DNA of 64,000 nucleotides from a virus, in the IMG/VR virus record IMGVR_UViG_3300046011_004498, positions 1 to 64,000 of that record. The stretch is one strand, 5' to 3'. The notes under the pieces are model-generated. The model ran no database searches. It saw only the letters and a program-made list of their open reading frames with translations, and had not been told where the DNA came from. The position numbers were made by a program, and so were the translations under genes. This document shows positions 1 to 4,533 of the stretch, one piece after another; the stretch's first letter is position 1; each line of letters starts with the position of its first letter.

Positions 1-32
1 AGACCACCGTTAGGTGGCGAGGGCCTCGGGTA

Positions 33-476
33 TTAACCGATGAACGACTTCTTCTGGCGGTTAGCCGGAGGAGTAGCCACGACATCATCCTTCTTGCGAT
101 AGATGGTGACGTAGAGCGGCAGGACACGGGTTTCACCCGGCTCCATCTTGGACAGAGCCTCCAGCTTCAAGTCCTCCAGGAACTCGTTCGATTCGGCCTG
201 CTTGTTGGCGAACTCGACAGTGCCGGCCTTACGGGTGTCCGGGTTCATGTTGTCCAGACCCGTCATCTGGGGCAGATTGACGAGGTCAGTGGCCGGGTTG
301 AAGTCTTCCGACTGCGGATCAACACCGTCACGCAGGGTGCCGATGTTCAGGTAGATGGTGGCACGATCACGAATCGGAACCACATTGTTGGCGCCATTGG
401 CTCCAACGTTAGCCAGAGCATTCATCGAAGCAGCGATGACAGCGGGATCGAAGGTCGAACGCGGGGTAGAGGACAT
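33..476 (-). CDS. hypothetical early protein (147 aa)
   Basis: Function is not recognised. The protein starts MSSTPRSTFDP at an ATG preceded by a GGAG ribosome-binding site (CTTTGGAGACTACC). An in-frame extension upstream to 554 would run through the hairpin promoter at 512-530, so the short start is preferred. It is a soluble protein rich in Asn, Asp and Lys with no membrane segment or cysteine motif, and it ends in a basic tail (NRQKKSFIG). It is the first gene after the hairpin promoter and would be read leftward towards the window edge. A CCACC-gtta-GGTGG hairpin (4-17) follows the stop codon. The gene is well supported; its function is unknown. Confidence 0.75.
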   Translation of the reverse strand: MSSTPRSTFDPAVIAASMNALANVGANGANNVVPIRDRATIYLNIGTLRDGVDPQSEDFNPATDLVNLPQMTGLDNMNPDTRKAGTVEFANKQAESNEFLEDLKLEALSKMEPGETRVLPLYVTIYRKKDDVVATPPANRQKKSFIG

Positions 477-511
477 GGTAGTCTCCAAAGTAAGATAAGG
501 GCAAAATCGCC

Positions 512-530
512 CAGACGACACGAAGTGTCG
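512..530 (-). promoter_or_regulatory. predicted vRNAP hairpin promoter 1
   Basis: The perfect inverted repeat CGACAC-GAA-GTGTCG (516-530) gives a 6-bp stem with a 3-nt loop and a central purine (A523) on the template (plus) strand. N4 vRNAP promoters are known to be hairpins with 5-7 bp stems and 3-nt loops centred at -11. Counting 11 nt from A523 puts +1 at 512, a template C (RNA starts GGG). The predicted transcript opens with a hairpin, GGGC-gatttt-GCCC (512-499), followed by the ribosome-binding site of the 33-476 gene. The geometry is seen directly; promoter function is inferred from the vRNAP encoded here. Confidence 0.7.
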
Positions 531-535
531 CCTTT

Positions 536-580
536 GAACAGAGAGTAGGGTCACTGTTCAGCCGAACAGAGTGCGTGACC
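536..580. other. alternative-hairpin region upstream of promoter 1
   Basis: CTGTTC at 554-559 can pair either with GAACAG at 536-541 (12-nt loop) or with GAACAG at 564-569 (4-nt loop). The second fold is lengthened by GGTCA 549-553 with TGACC 576-580. The two structures exclude each other, as in attenuators or terminator/antiterminator pairs. The region lies between the 38-codon reading frame at 696-812 and the next hairpin promoter, so a role in ending the upstream transcript is possible. Neither strand has a U-run after the stem. Confidence 0.4.
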
Positions 581-695
581 TCATGATATTTGCGAATTTT
601 CCCACACCTCTGTGGACACAAACAGCGCATTAGTCATTCCTCACGGGTATGAGGCTGTCGCTTACAATGGTGAAGTATTCCCGCTTCACTAAGGC
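581..695. other. non-coding stretch with small hairpins
   Basis: No convincing gene. It holds short perfect stems: CCACA-cctc-TGTGG around 602-615, CCTCA/TGAGG around 637-652 and GTGAAG/CTTCAC around 671-690. Together with 536-580 and 717-739 this makes an unusually hairpin-dense leader or trailer of the early minus-strand region. Confidence 0.35.
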
Positions 696-812
696 TTATC
701 GACTCTTTGGTATACACACTCTGCTCGGCTGAGCAGTGAAGGAAGCCTTGATGGACCGAAGCCCATCAAGGGTATCCTGCCTCGAACAGGATAAGATGCT
801 ACGTGCTGCCAT
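696..812 (-). CDS. possible 38-aa protein after a two-codon minigene
   Basis: This reading frame (MAARSILSCSRQDTLDG...) is the first of any length after hairpin promoter 2. The only strong Shine-Dalgarno (AGGAGG at 835-840) serves a two-codon frame, ATG-AAC-TAG (829-821). This frame starts 8 nt after that stop, so it could be translated by reinitiation. No domain is recognised. The hairpin at 721-736 lies inside the frame, which argues that the region may instead be regulatory RNA. Confidence 0.25.
   Translation of the reverse strand: MAARSILSCSRQDTLDGLRSIKASFTAQPSRVCIPKSR
717..739. repeat. hairpin repeat, CTGCTC-GGCT-GAGCAG
   Basis: A 6-bp perfect stem with a GGCT loop (721-736), flanked by CACT and TGA. 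The same element occurs in opposite orientation at 554-569 as CTGTTC-GGCT-GAACAG, read on the minus strand. The two differ by one T-A to C-G exchange on both arms, which preserves pairing. Confidence 0.5.
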
Positions 813-820
813 TACAGCAG

Positions 821-829
821 CTAGTTCAT
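821..829 (-). other. two-codon minigene (Met-Asn-stop) with strong RBS
   Basis: ATG AAC TAG follows AGGAGG with a 5-nt spacer, directly downstream of the predicted +1 of promoter 2. Minigenes of this size, such as the lambda bar minigenes, are known to be translated and to sequester peptidyl-tRNA. Whether this one is used is unknown. Confidence 0.35.
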
Positions 830-851
830 AACAACCTCCTGAGATATCACT

Positions 852-870
852 CAATCGGCACGAAGTGCCG
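852..870 (-). promoter_or_regulatory. predicted vRNAP hairpin promoter 2
   Basis: CGGCAC-GAA-GTGCCG (856-870) is a 6-bp perfect stem with the same GAA template loop as promoter 1. The stem differs by G-C for A-T exchanges on both arms. With the loop centre at 863, +1 falls at 852, a template C (RNA G). The transcript begins GAGTGATATCTC, a weak 5' hairpin (GAG/CTC), and runs at once into an AGGAGG ribosome-binding site. It sits directly after the stop codon of the 874-1080 gene. Confidence 0.65.
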
Positions 871-873
871 TAA

Positions 874-1080
874 TTAACGGTAAGTTCTGTGGTTCTTCCT
901 GATGTGTTGGAGCACAGCAGTACGAACACGAGCAGGAGAACCGTCCAGTTGAGCAATGAGACGCTCAACTTGAACTCGTTCAAAAGGCATCAGATCAGCC
1001 TTACGGTCGAGAACGAGAGGTTCAGCAACAGATGTTGCTCTCACCCCATAAGGTGAGTGGATGGTTTGAGCATGTGTCAT
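874..1080 (-). CDS. hypothetical early protein (68 aa)
   Basis: A small soluble protein (MTHAQTIHSPYGVRATSVAEPL...) whose C-terminal half is basic and probably helical (FERVQVERLIAQLDGSPARVRTAVLQHIRKNHRTYR). The start is supported by the leader AGAAGGACTGAATCA before the ATG, a form shared with neighbouring starts at 1397 and 1714. Its stop codon lies four bases from hairpin promoter 2. The C-terminal region could contact nucleic acid, but no family is recognised. Confidence 0.65.
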   Translation of the reverse strand: MTHAQTIHSPYGVRATSVAEPLVLDRKADLMPFERVQVERLIAQLDGSPARVRTAVLQHIRKNHRTYR

Positions 1081-1126
1081 TGATTCAGTCCTTCTGGTTC
1101 AGGATTGATGGTTGGGTGGTGCTTCA

Positions 1127-1171
1127 GGGGAGACCAGTTCATCATAGCGCGTGCTAGAACTGTATCTCCCC
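1127..1171. other. long three-part hairpin between early genes
   Basis: GGGGAGA (1127-1133) pairs with TCTCCCC (1165-1171), CAGTTC (1135-1140) with GAACTG (1157-1162), and TAGC (1145-1148) with GCTA (1153-1156), forming a nearly continuous 17-bp arm. It lies between the stop of the 1188-1397 gene and the start of the 874-1080 gene. No U-run follows on either strand, so it may be a factor-assisted terminator, an RNA-processing site or a stabilising element. Confidence 0.45.
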
Positions 1172-1187
1172 CTTGGCATCGAGGCTG

Positions 1188-1397
1188 TTACCAGCCAGCG
1201 ATGAAGAAGGCTACGATCAGGATGATCAAGCCAATGATGCACTCACAGGCAGCGCCATAGCACTGTTCAGCGGTAGGTTGTCTCGATCTAACCCAATGGT
1301 AGAAGGGACGAATGACGAGAAACAGACCGATGGGCATCAGTATGAGGCCAATAATGAGCTTGGCCCATTCGATGATGGAGATGATGGTGACGAGCAT
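1188..1397 (-). CDS. small two-helix membrane protein (69 aa)
   Basis: The protein has two hydrophobic segments, about residues 2-29 (LVTIISIIEWAKLIIGLILM...) and 50-68 (ECIIGLIILIVAFFIAGW), joined by a basic loop (RPFYHWVRSRQ). This predicts two membrane spans. The start follows AAGGACTGAACACC. The gene belongs to a run of small membrane proteins at 1188-2315, all in the early-type minus-strand region. Such clusters in phages often modify the host envelope or exclude other phages, but nothing in the sequence assigns a role here. Confidence 0.6.
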   Translation of the reverse strand: MLVTIISIIEWAKLIIGLILMPIGLFLVIRPFYHWVRSRQPTAEQCYGAACECIIGLIILIVAFFIAGW

Positions 1398-1402
1398 GGT
1401 GT

Positions 1403-1618
1403 TCAGTCCTTGCTGTGAAGCTCTTCTATGAGTTCACGAATGAGGGGTTTGAGATCGTCCACAGTCTCAGCCTCTTCGAGGCGTTGAAGTCTGATGGACA
1501 GTTGGTCTTGAGCTTGCTCTTGGGCCTGATGGTCACGCCAGTGGTCACCGCATAGGTGAAGAGTGCCACTGGCTACACAGGCGTGTTGAGAGCAGCGTTT
1601 GCACTTGATGAACCGCAT
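1403..1618 (-). CDS. small zinc-finger-like protein (71 aa)
   Basis: The N-terminus carries CKRC (residues 6-9), then H12, C14, H21, C23 and H26, a plausible Cys/His zinc-binding cluster. The rest is a charged probable coiled coil (LSIRLQRLEEAETVDDLKPLIRELIEELHSKD). The ATG follows the 1622-1714 gene closely and no strong ribosome-binding site is seen, so translation may be coupled. The stop is five bases from the next start. The fold suggests a small adaptor or nucleic-acid-binding protein; this is inference. Confidence 0.6.
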   Translation of the reverse strand: MRFIKCKRCSQHACVASGTLHLCGDHWRDHQAQEQAQDQLSIRLQRLEEAETVDDLKPLIRELIEELHSKD

Positions 1619-1621
1619 GGC

Positions 1622-1714
1622 TCAGCCAGTGATGATGTGGTGCCAGCCGATGAGCTGGAGACCGATGAAGGCGATCAGCAGAGCTGCTGTGTCGTACTTG
1701 TTCCAAGTCTTCAT
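1622..1714 (-). CDS. single-span membrane peptide (30 aa)
   Basis: MKTWNKYDTAALLIAFIGLQ... is a 30-residue peptide with one hydrophobic span (about residues 9-23) and a short positive N-terminus. Its leader AAGGTCTGAACCACC closely resembles the leaders of the 1188-1397 and 874-1080 genes, which is the main reason to accept so short a gene. It fits exactly between its neighbours. No function is recognised. Confidence 0.45.
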   Translation of the reverse strand: MKTWNKYDTAALLIAFIGLQLIGWHHIITG

Positions 1715-1720
1715 GGTGGT

Positions 1721-2164
1721 TCAGACCTTGATGTTGAGGTGATTAATGGAGGCAGAGATGCAAGCTTCAAGCTCGGCATAGTCAGCTTGATAGATACTTT
1801 GACGCTTGAGATCGTCAGGATGAATCAGGTGAGGATCAGGAGTGTTGCACGCATCAATCATGCCCCAGAGTTCAGGCGTCATCCAAGGGATTGACGCTCT
1901 GTTCTCTTTACTTGGAACAGGAGTATCGAGGTCATCCTGAAAGGGATCGATGTCAGCAATGCTCTCATCTTGATGAATAAGTACATCGGCAACGTGTTCA
2001 AACGTGCTGATCACGATGACAGTGAGTACGACGAAGCCCATGAAGATCATGGCTGTACCAGAGATCGTGGGTGCCATGTTGGAGGTGGAAGATGCTCCGA
2101 TGAAGGCTACGCCTAGAGCAATGATGCAGATGCATACGATGATGCCGAGGGCACGAGAGAGCAT
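1721..2164 (-). CDS. membrane protein with acidic cytoplasmic tail (147 aa)
   Basis: Two hydrophobic segments near the N-terminus (about residues 4-25 and 34-54) precede an acidic soluble domain (HQDESIADIDPFQDDLDTP...). The start is marked by AGAAGGAAATAGACCC, whose AGAAGG overlaps the last codons of the upstream 48-aa gene. This is the largest of the early membrane-protein cluster. No family is recognised. Confidence 0.65.
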   Translation of the reverse strand: MLSRALGIIVCICIIALGVAFIGASSTSNMAPTISGTAMIFMGFVVLTVIVISTFEHVADVLIHQDESIADIDPFQDDLDTPVPSKENRASIPWMTPELWGMIDACNTPDPHLIHPDDLKRQSIYQADYAELEACISASINHLNIKV

Positions 2165-2168
2165 GGGT

Positions 2169-2315
2169 CTATTTCCTTCTGAAGAGGGCAGAACGGCAGA
2201 ATGCCTGAACTGCGATGAAAATGTAGCCTACACAGGCAAGAGTGATGCCTGTTGCGAGGAATAGAGCGAATGGATTGTGGTGTGCTTCAGTGAAGCAAGC
2301 GATGATCAAGTCCAT
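2169..2315 (-). CDS. small membrane protein (48 aa)
   Basis: MDLIIACFTEAHHNPFALF... has one clear span (about residues 15-38) and a basic end (RSALFRRK). A TTGGAGCC ribosome-binding site precedes the ATG. The last codons hold the ribosome-binding site of the next gene (1721-2164), consistent with coupling in one transcript. It is short and its function is unknown. Confidence 0.5.
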   Translation of the reverse strand: MDLIIACFTEAHHNPFALFLATGITLACVGYIFIAVQAFCRSALFRRK

Positions 2316-2362
2316 AGTAGGCTCCAATGAACACGGATTGATGTTTTAAGGACAGATTAAGG

Positions 2363-2380
2363 GTGAGAGTAGGGTCTCAC
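2363..2380. other. hairpin with GACCCTACTCTC loop, possible early terminator
   Basis: GTGAGA (2363-2368) pairs with TCTCAC (2375-2380). Read on the minus strand the element includes GACCCTACTCTC, the same 12-mer displayed by the hairpin at 536-559, whose stem sequence is different. It lies after the 2433-2708 gene, where the transcript from promoter 3 could end. Confidence 0.4.
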
Positions 2381-2401
2381 ACTCTATCGGTTGTAGTCCT
2401 T

Positions 2402-2427
2402 GGCCCCCAGCCCGGAGGCTGAGGGCT
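2402..2427. other. GC-rich hairpin after the 2433-2708 gene
   Basis: GCCCcCAGCC pairs with GGCTGaGGGC around a short loop, with one mismatch. It directly follows the stop of the 2433-2708 gene on the minus strand and has no U-run. It could stabilise the mRNA end. Confidence 0.35.
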
Positions 2428-2432
2428 TGAGG

Positions 2433-2708
2433 TCAGGTTGCGGTGGAATCCTCAGCGATGATGGCTTCGAGGAACTCCTTGTTGGAGTTGTAGAGCTGTA
2501 CTTGAGCAGGTGAGAGGCCTGCGTGCCACATGGAGTGGGCAGTTTGGGCATTGGTGAGCTTCTCGTTGTGCTCTTGCACACGGAGTTTGGAGGCAACGCC
2601 CAGTTGGAGCTTGATGTCAGCGAGCTTTGCTTTGTGTTTGAGCTCAGCGATGGCGACATTGTTGGTGATGCCAGTGGAGATGGCACGAGAGATGGTCATG
2701 AGAGCCAT
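2433..2708 (-). CDS. hypothetical early protein (91 aa), first gene after promoter 3
   Basis: The protein (MALMTISRAISTGITNNVAIAELKHKAKLADIKLQLG...) is helical throughout, with regular Leu, Ala and Lys spacing in residues 18-60 that suggests a coiled coil. It ends EAIIAEDSTAT. A ribosome-binding site (AAGGACACACACC) precedes the ATG, and the predicted +1 of hairpin promoter 3 lies 31 nt upstream. Being first on that transcript suggests an early takeover role, but the sequence gives no direct clue. An overlapping frame on the same strand (2384-2686) is low-complexity Ser/Pro/Thr and was rejected. Confidence 0.65.
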   Translation of the reverse strand: MALMTISRAISTGITNNVAIAELKHKAKLADIKLQLGVASKLRVQEHNEKLTNAQTAHSMWHAGLSPAQVQLYNSNKEFLEAIIAEDSTAT

Positions 2709-2738
2709 GGTGTGTGTCCTTGATCAAGGGATTAGTCC

Positions 2739-2756
2739 CAGTAGACACGAAGTGTC
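2739..2756 (-). promoter_or_regulatory. predicted vRNAP hairpin promoter 3
   Basis: GACAC-GAA-GTGTC (2744-2756) is a 5-bp stem with the same template-strand GAA loop as the other two promoters. With the loop centre at 2750, +1 falls at 2739, a template C (RNA GGGA). The RNA opens with a hairpin GGGA-ctaa-TCCC (2739-2728), followed by the ribosome-binding site of the 2433-2708 gene. The layout is the same as promoter 1. Confidence 0.7.
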
Positions 2757-2778
2757 GTGGTAAATAGGTGGGGTGGTG

Positions 2779-2832
2779 TGTGTTATAGGTGTTATCATGT
2801 ATGGGGGGGTACATTTGTGTTATGGGTGTTAT
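2779..2832. repeat. two 17-bp direct repeats upstream of promoter 3
   Basis: TGTGTTATAGGTGTTAT (2779-2795) and TGTGTTATGGGTGTTAT (2816-2832) differ at one base and are 37 bp apart. They lie in an AT-rich gene-free stretch (2757-2937) that also holds GTACAT/ATGTAC arms around 2810-2835. Binding sites for a regulator are possible; nothing else is recognised in this gap. Confidence 0.5.
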
Positions 2833-2937
2833 GTACCCATACCCCTAAACCAGAACATAACTATCAACTTTACCCTAATGTTTTCATATAATATGAAACT
2901 CTTTCCCCTTTCACCCCTATCTAAAATATAAAATATA

Positions 2938-3273
2938 TTAATCCCATCTACCACTTTGACCGAACACTGTTCGCTGTACATACGCTGGGTTCTCAGTATC
3001 GAATTGCTCTACTCTACTGAAGTCTAAGACTTGGATGGTATTATCATCGTGTCTCTTCCATACTAATGCCCAAGATTCATCATCATTGGTTCCAGCTACA
3101 TCTACGCTGATGTTGTAGGGTGTAATGAAGTTAGTAGATACTAACTGTGAACCAGCACCATCACATTCATTGCATGTGATCTTGGATAAAAAGAGCATAT
3201 GGGTTTCTCCTCCCTCAGGAGTAATCATCCCTTTACCCTCACAGTTACTGCAAGTTACGGATACTATGCTCAT
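2938..3273 (-). CDS. DnaJ-type zinc-finger protein (111 aa)
   Basis: Two CxxCxGxG-like units are visible: CSNCEGKG (residues 9-16) and CNECDGAG (34-41). This is the signature of the DnaJ/HSP40 cysteine-rich zinc domain. The C-terminal half (ITPYNISVDVAGTNDDESWALVWKRHDD...) looks like a small beta domain of unknown type. Phages often encode such short DnaJ-like zinc proteins without a J domain; their roles are mostly unknown. It starts one base after the stop of the 3275-3604 gene, so the two are co-transcribed. Confidence 0.65.
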   Translation of the reverse strand: MSIVSVTCSNCEGKGMITPEGGETHMLFLSKITCNECDGAGSQLVSTNFITPYNISVDVAGTNDDESWALVWKRHDDNTIQVLDFSRVEQFDTENPAYVQRTVFGQSGRWD

Positions 3274-3274
3274 A

Positions 3275-3604
3275 TTAGCTCTCTTTATTAAGAGTGTTAT
3301 CGAGTGCTACTTCAACATCTTCGATAGACTGAAGAGTATCTCCAGCCCAGATTCCAATGCACTTGTAGAGGACAGTGGGTCTTGTCCTGCTAGTTGATGC
3401 AGGATCACGTATAGTAATGATTTCAAGATCATAATCCCTTAATTGTCTAATTATTCCCTTACGGTTTGTCTCCTTTAAACCAGGGAAGTTAATGGCTTCG
3501 CCTTGAACCAAGCGGTCATAATATCCCCTAAGTTTGCTACCTTCTCTAGGTTTGGACTGCTTAAGTTGATGGTTCCCTTTGATACTTCCTGCACTCAGAC
3601 GCAT
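3275..3604 (-). CDS. hypothetical protein, possible DNA-binding (109 aa)
   Basis: The basic N-terminus (GSIKGNHQLKQSKPREGSKLRGYYDRL) is followed by a helical region (ETNRKGIIRQLRDYDLEIITIRD) that could be a helix-turn-helix, and an acidic C-terminus. The ATG overlaps the end of the 3595-3792 gene by 10 nt. No known family is recognised; nucleic-acid binding is a guess from charge. Confidence 0.55.
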   Translation of the reverse strand: MRLSAGSIKGNHQLKQSKPREGSKLRGYYDRLVQGEAINFPGLKETNRKGIIRQLRDYDLEIITIRDPASTSRTRPTVLYKCIGIWAGDTLQSIEDVEVALDNTLNKES

Positions 3605-3792
3605 GGGGAGTCTTCATCAAAGTAGCTATCGAATGGTCCGCCTACGGCTTCTTCCCACTCATCATGTTCGTCTAAGTCTTTCATACGCTTGGTAAGCGCA
3701 GCCTTAAACATCTCAGGAGTTACATCCTCTCCTTTGGGATTATTGCTAAGTACGGAGAAAGCTACTGTGAATGCGTGGTTATATTGGCCCAT
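3595..3792 (-). CDS. hypothetical acidic protein (65 aa), RBS inside a stem
   Basis: A small acidic protein (MGQYNHAFTVAFSVLSNNPKGEDVTPEMFKAALTKRMKDLDEHDEWEEAVGG...), probably helical, with no recognised domain. Its ribosome-binding site GAGG, six bases before the ATG, is fully contained in a 12-bp stem with a partner 36 nt upstream. Translation may therefore be conditional. It is the first gene of a three-gene group (3792-2938). Confidence 0.6.
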   Translation of the reverse strand: MGQYNHAFTVAFSVLSNNPKGEDVTPEMFKAALTKRMKDLDEHDEWEEAVGGPFDSYFDEDSPCV

Positions 3793-3793
3793 A

Positions 3794-3853
3794 AGTTGCC
3801 TCGTCCCTTACTTAGTTGGTTGGGGGTTTATGTAATGTCCTGACGAGGCAACT
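3794..3853 (-). promoter_or_regulatory. 5'UTR stem that masks the RBS of the 3595-3792 gene
   Basis: AGTTGCCTCGTC and its exact complement GACGAGGCAACT occupy 3794-3805 and 3842-3853, separated by 36 nt. On the minus strand the 3' arm contains the GAGG ribosome-binding site and ends one base before the ATG. A closed stem should block initiation, as in RNA thermometers or translational riboswitches. No known aptamer is recognised in the loop. Confidence 0.5.
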
Positions 3854-3878
3854 GGGCTCTCGGTCACAGACCATAAAA

Positions 3879-3926
3879 AGAGACCCCCTGCTTCAGTCCT
3901 TGTCGGGCTGAGCCTTGGGGGTCTCT
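3879..3926 (-). terminator. strong terminator (minus strand)
   Basis: AGAGACCCCC (3879-3888) pairs perfectly with GGGGGTCTCT (3917-3926). On the minus strand the stem is followed by TTTTT (3878-3874), a standard intrinsic terminator. It separates the structured region at 3927-4150 from the 3792-2938 genes. Confidence 0.75.
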
Positions 3927-4150
3927 CGTCCAGCCGCTAAGCTGGTTTGGACTGCTGCGGTTGACAGCTGGCTCGGCCTCGTCTCAGGCCAGAGCACCGT
4001 ATCATCCCCGGTGCCAAGGGCGCAGACCTTTTCGATGTCGCATGTCGTTGGGCTCTGTTTCAGTGCTTCACCCACTTGGCACACTAGACGTTCTCGTCTG
4101 TCAGTTAGACGGGGCCTTTATCAGGAACCACCTGATAATCTTCCAAACAA
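3927..4150 (-). ncRNA. candidate structured RNA between two terminators
   Basis: No convincing gene lies here. The segment is bounded by minus-strand terminators at 4151-4207 and 3879-3926, so it would form a discrete RNA of about 220-270 nt. It contains several stems: CCAGC/GCTGG near 3938-3955, AGACG-ttct-CGTCT at 4087-4100, and TATCAGG/CCTGATA near 4119-4140. A 63-codon GTG frame spans part of it but has no ribosome-binding site. No known RNA family is recognised. Confidence 0.35.
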
Positions 4151-4207
4151 AAAGACCCCGACATAAACAGGGTAACACGTACTCCTGCTCCCTATGTCGG
4201 GGTCTTT
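4151..4207 (-). terminator. very strong terminator with 15-bp stem
   Basis: AAAGACCCCGACATA (4151-4165) pairs perfectly with 4193-4207. On the minus strand a U-rich tract (TTTTTGTTTGG) follows. The 27-nt loop has a further CAGG/CCTG pairing. The length suggests either a terminator or a stable RNA 3' end. Confidence 0.7.
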
Positions 4208-4300
4208 GCTCAATTGTAGGATACCAGTGAACGACTCACTTGGAACACTGTCTCCCCTACTTTCAATTGATGTCGGGCCAGTGAGGGCCACATCCAATAA
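4208..4300 (-). ncRNA. candidate short structured RNA between terminators
   Basis: A gene-free segment between the terminators at 4301-4330 and 4151-4207. Stems include GTAGG/CCTAC with flanking CAATTG copies, and CCA-GTGA/TCAC-TTGG. A product of about 90 nt could be released by processing of the tRNA transcript. Not matched to a known RNA. Confidence 0.3.
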
Positions 4301-4330
4301 AAGAAACCCCAGTTTTCACTGGGGTTTCTT
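4301..4330 (-). terminator. terminator of the tRNA transcript
   Basis: AAGAAACCCCAGT-tttc-ACTGGGGTTTCTT is a 13-bp perfect stem, followed on the minus strand by TTTATTGG. It lies downstream of the tRNA genes (5131 to 4458, minus strand). Confidence 0.7.
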
Positions 4331-4457
4331 CATAGAAGAGTATTGTTTTCGACAGATGGAGCTCAGATCGCATTGCTGAAGCCAGCCTTAGGCCAGTAGT
4401 CTTCGTATGCCGCTGTCATATATCCATAAGCTACTTAATAACTCTCTCTATTCAATA

Positions 4458-4533
4458 TGGTAGAAGAGATAGGACTTGAACCTATAACCTCCACGTTATG
4501 AGCGTGGGGCTCTAACCATTGAGCTACTCTTCT
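4458..4533 (-). tRNA. tRNA with CAU anticodon (elongator Met or Ile2)
   Basis: On the minus strand the 7-bp acceptor stem (AGAAGAG/CTCTTCT), D-arm (GCTC...GAGC), anticodon stem (CCACG/CGTGG), loop CTCATAA, T-arm with TTCAAGT, discriminator A and encoded CCA are all present. The A1-U72 pair and absence of the three G-C anticodon-stem pairs argue against initiator tRNA. CAU could be Met or lysidine-modified Ile; the sequence alone does not decide. Confidence 0.9.

Noticed and set aside
2961-2973. CGAAC-ACT-GTTCG hairpin as a fourth vRNAP promoter
   Set aside because: It has a 5-bp stem and 3-nt loop, but the loop and stem sequence differ from the other three, it lies inside the end of the 2938-3273 gene, and the next gene start is 250 nt away.
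3893-4084. 63-codon minus-strand frame between terminators
   Set aside because: It begins with GTG without a ribosome-binding site, ends inside the terminator loop and covers a hairpin-rich region; a structured RNA fits better.
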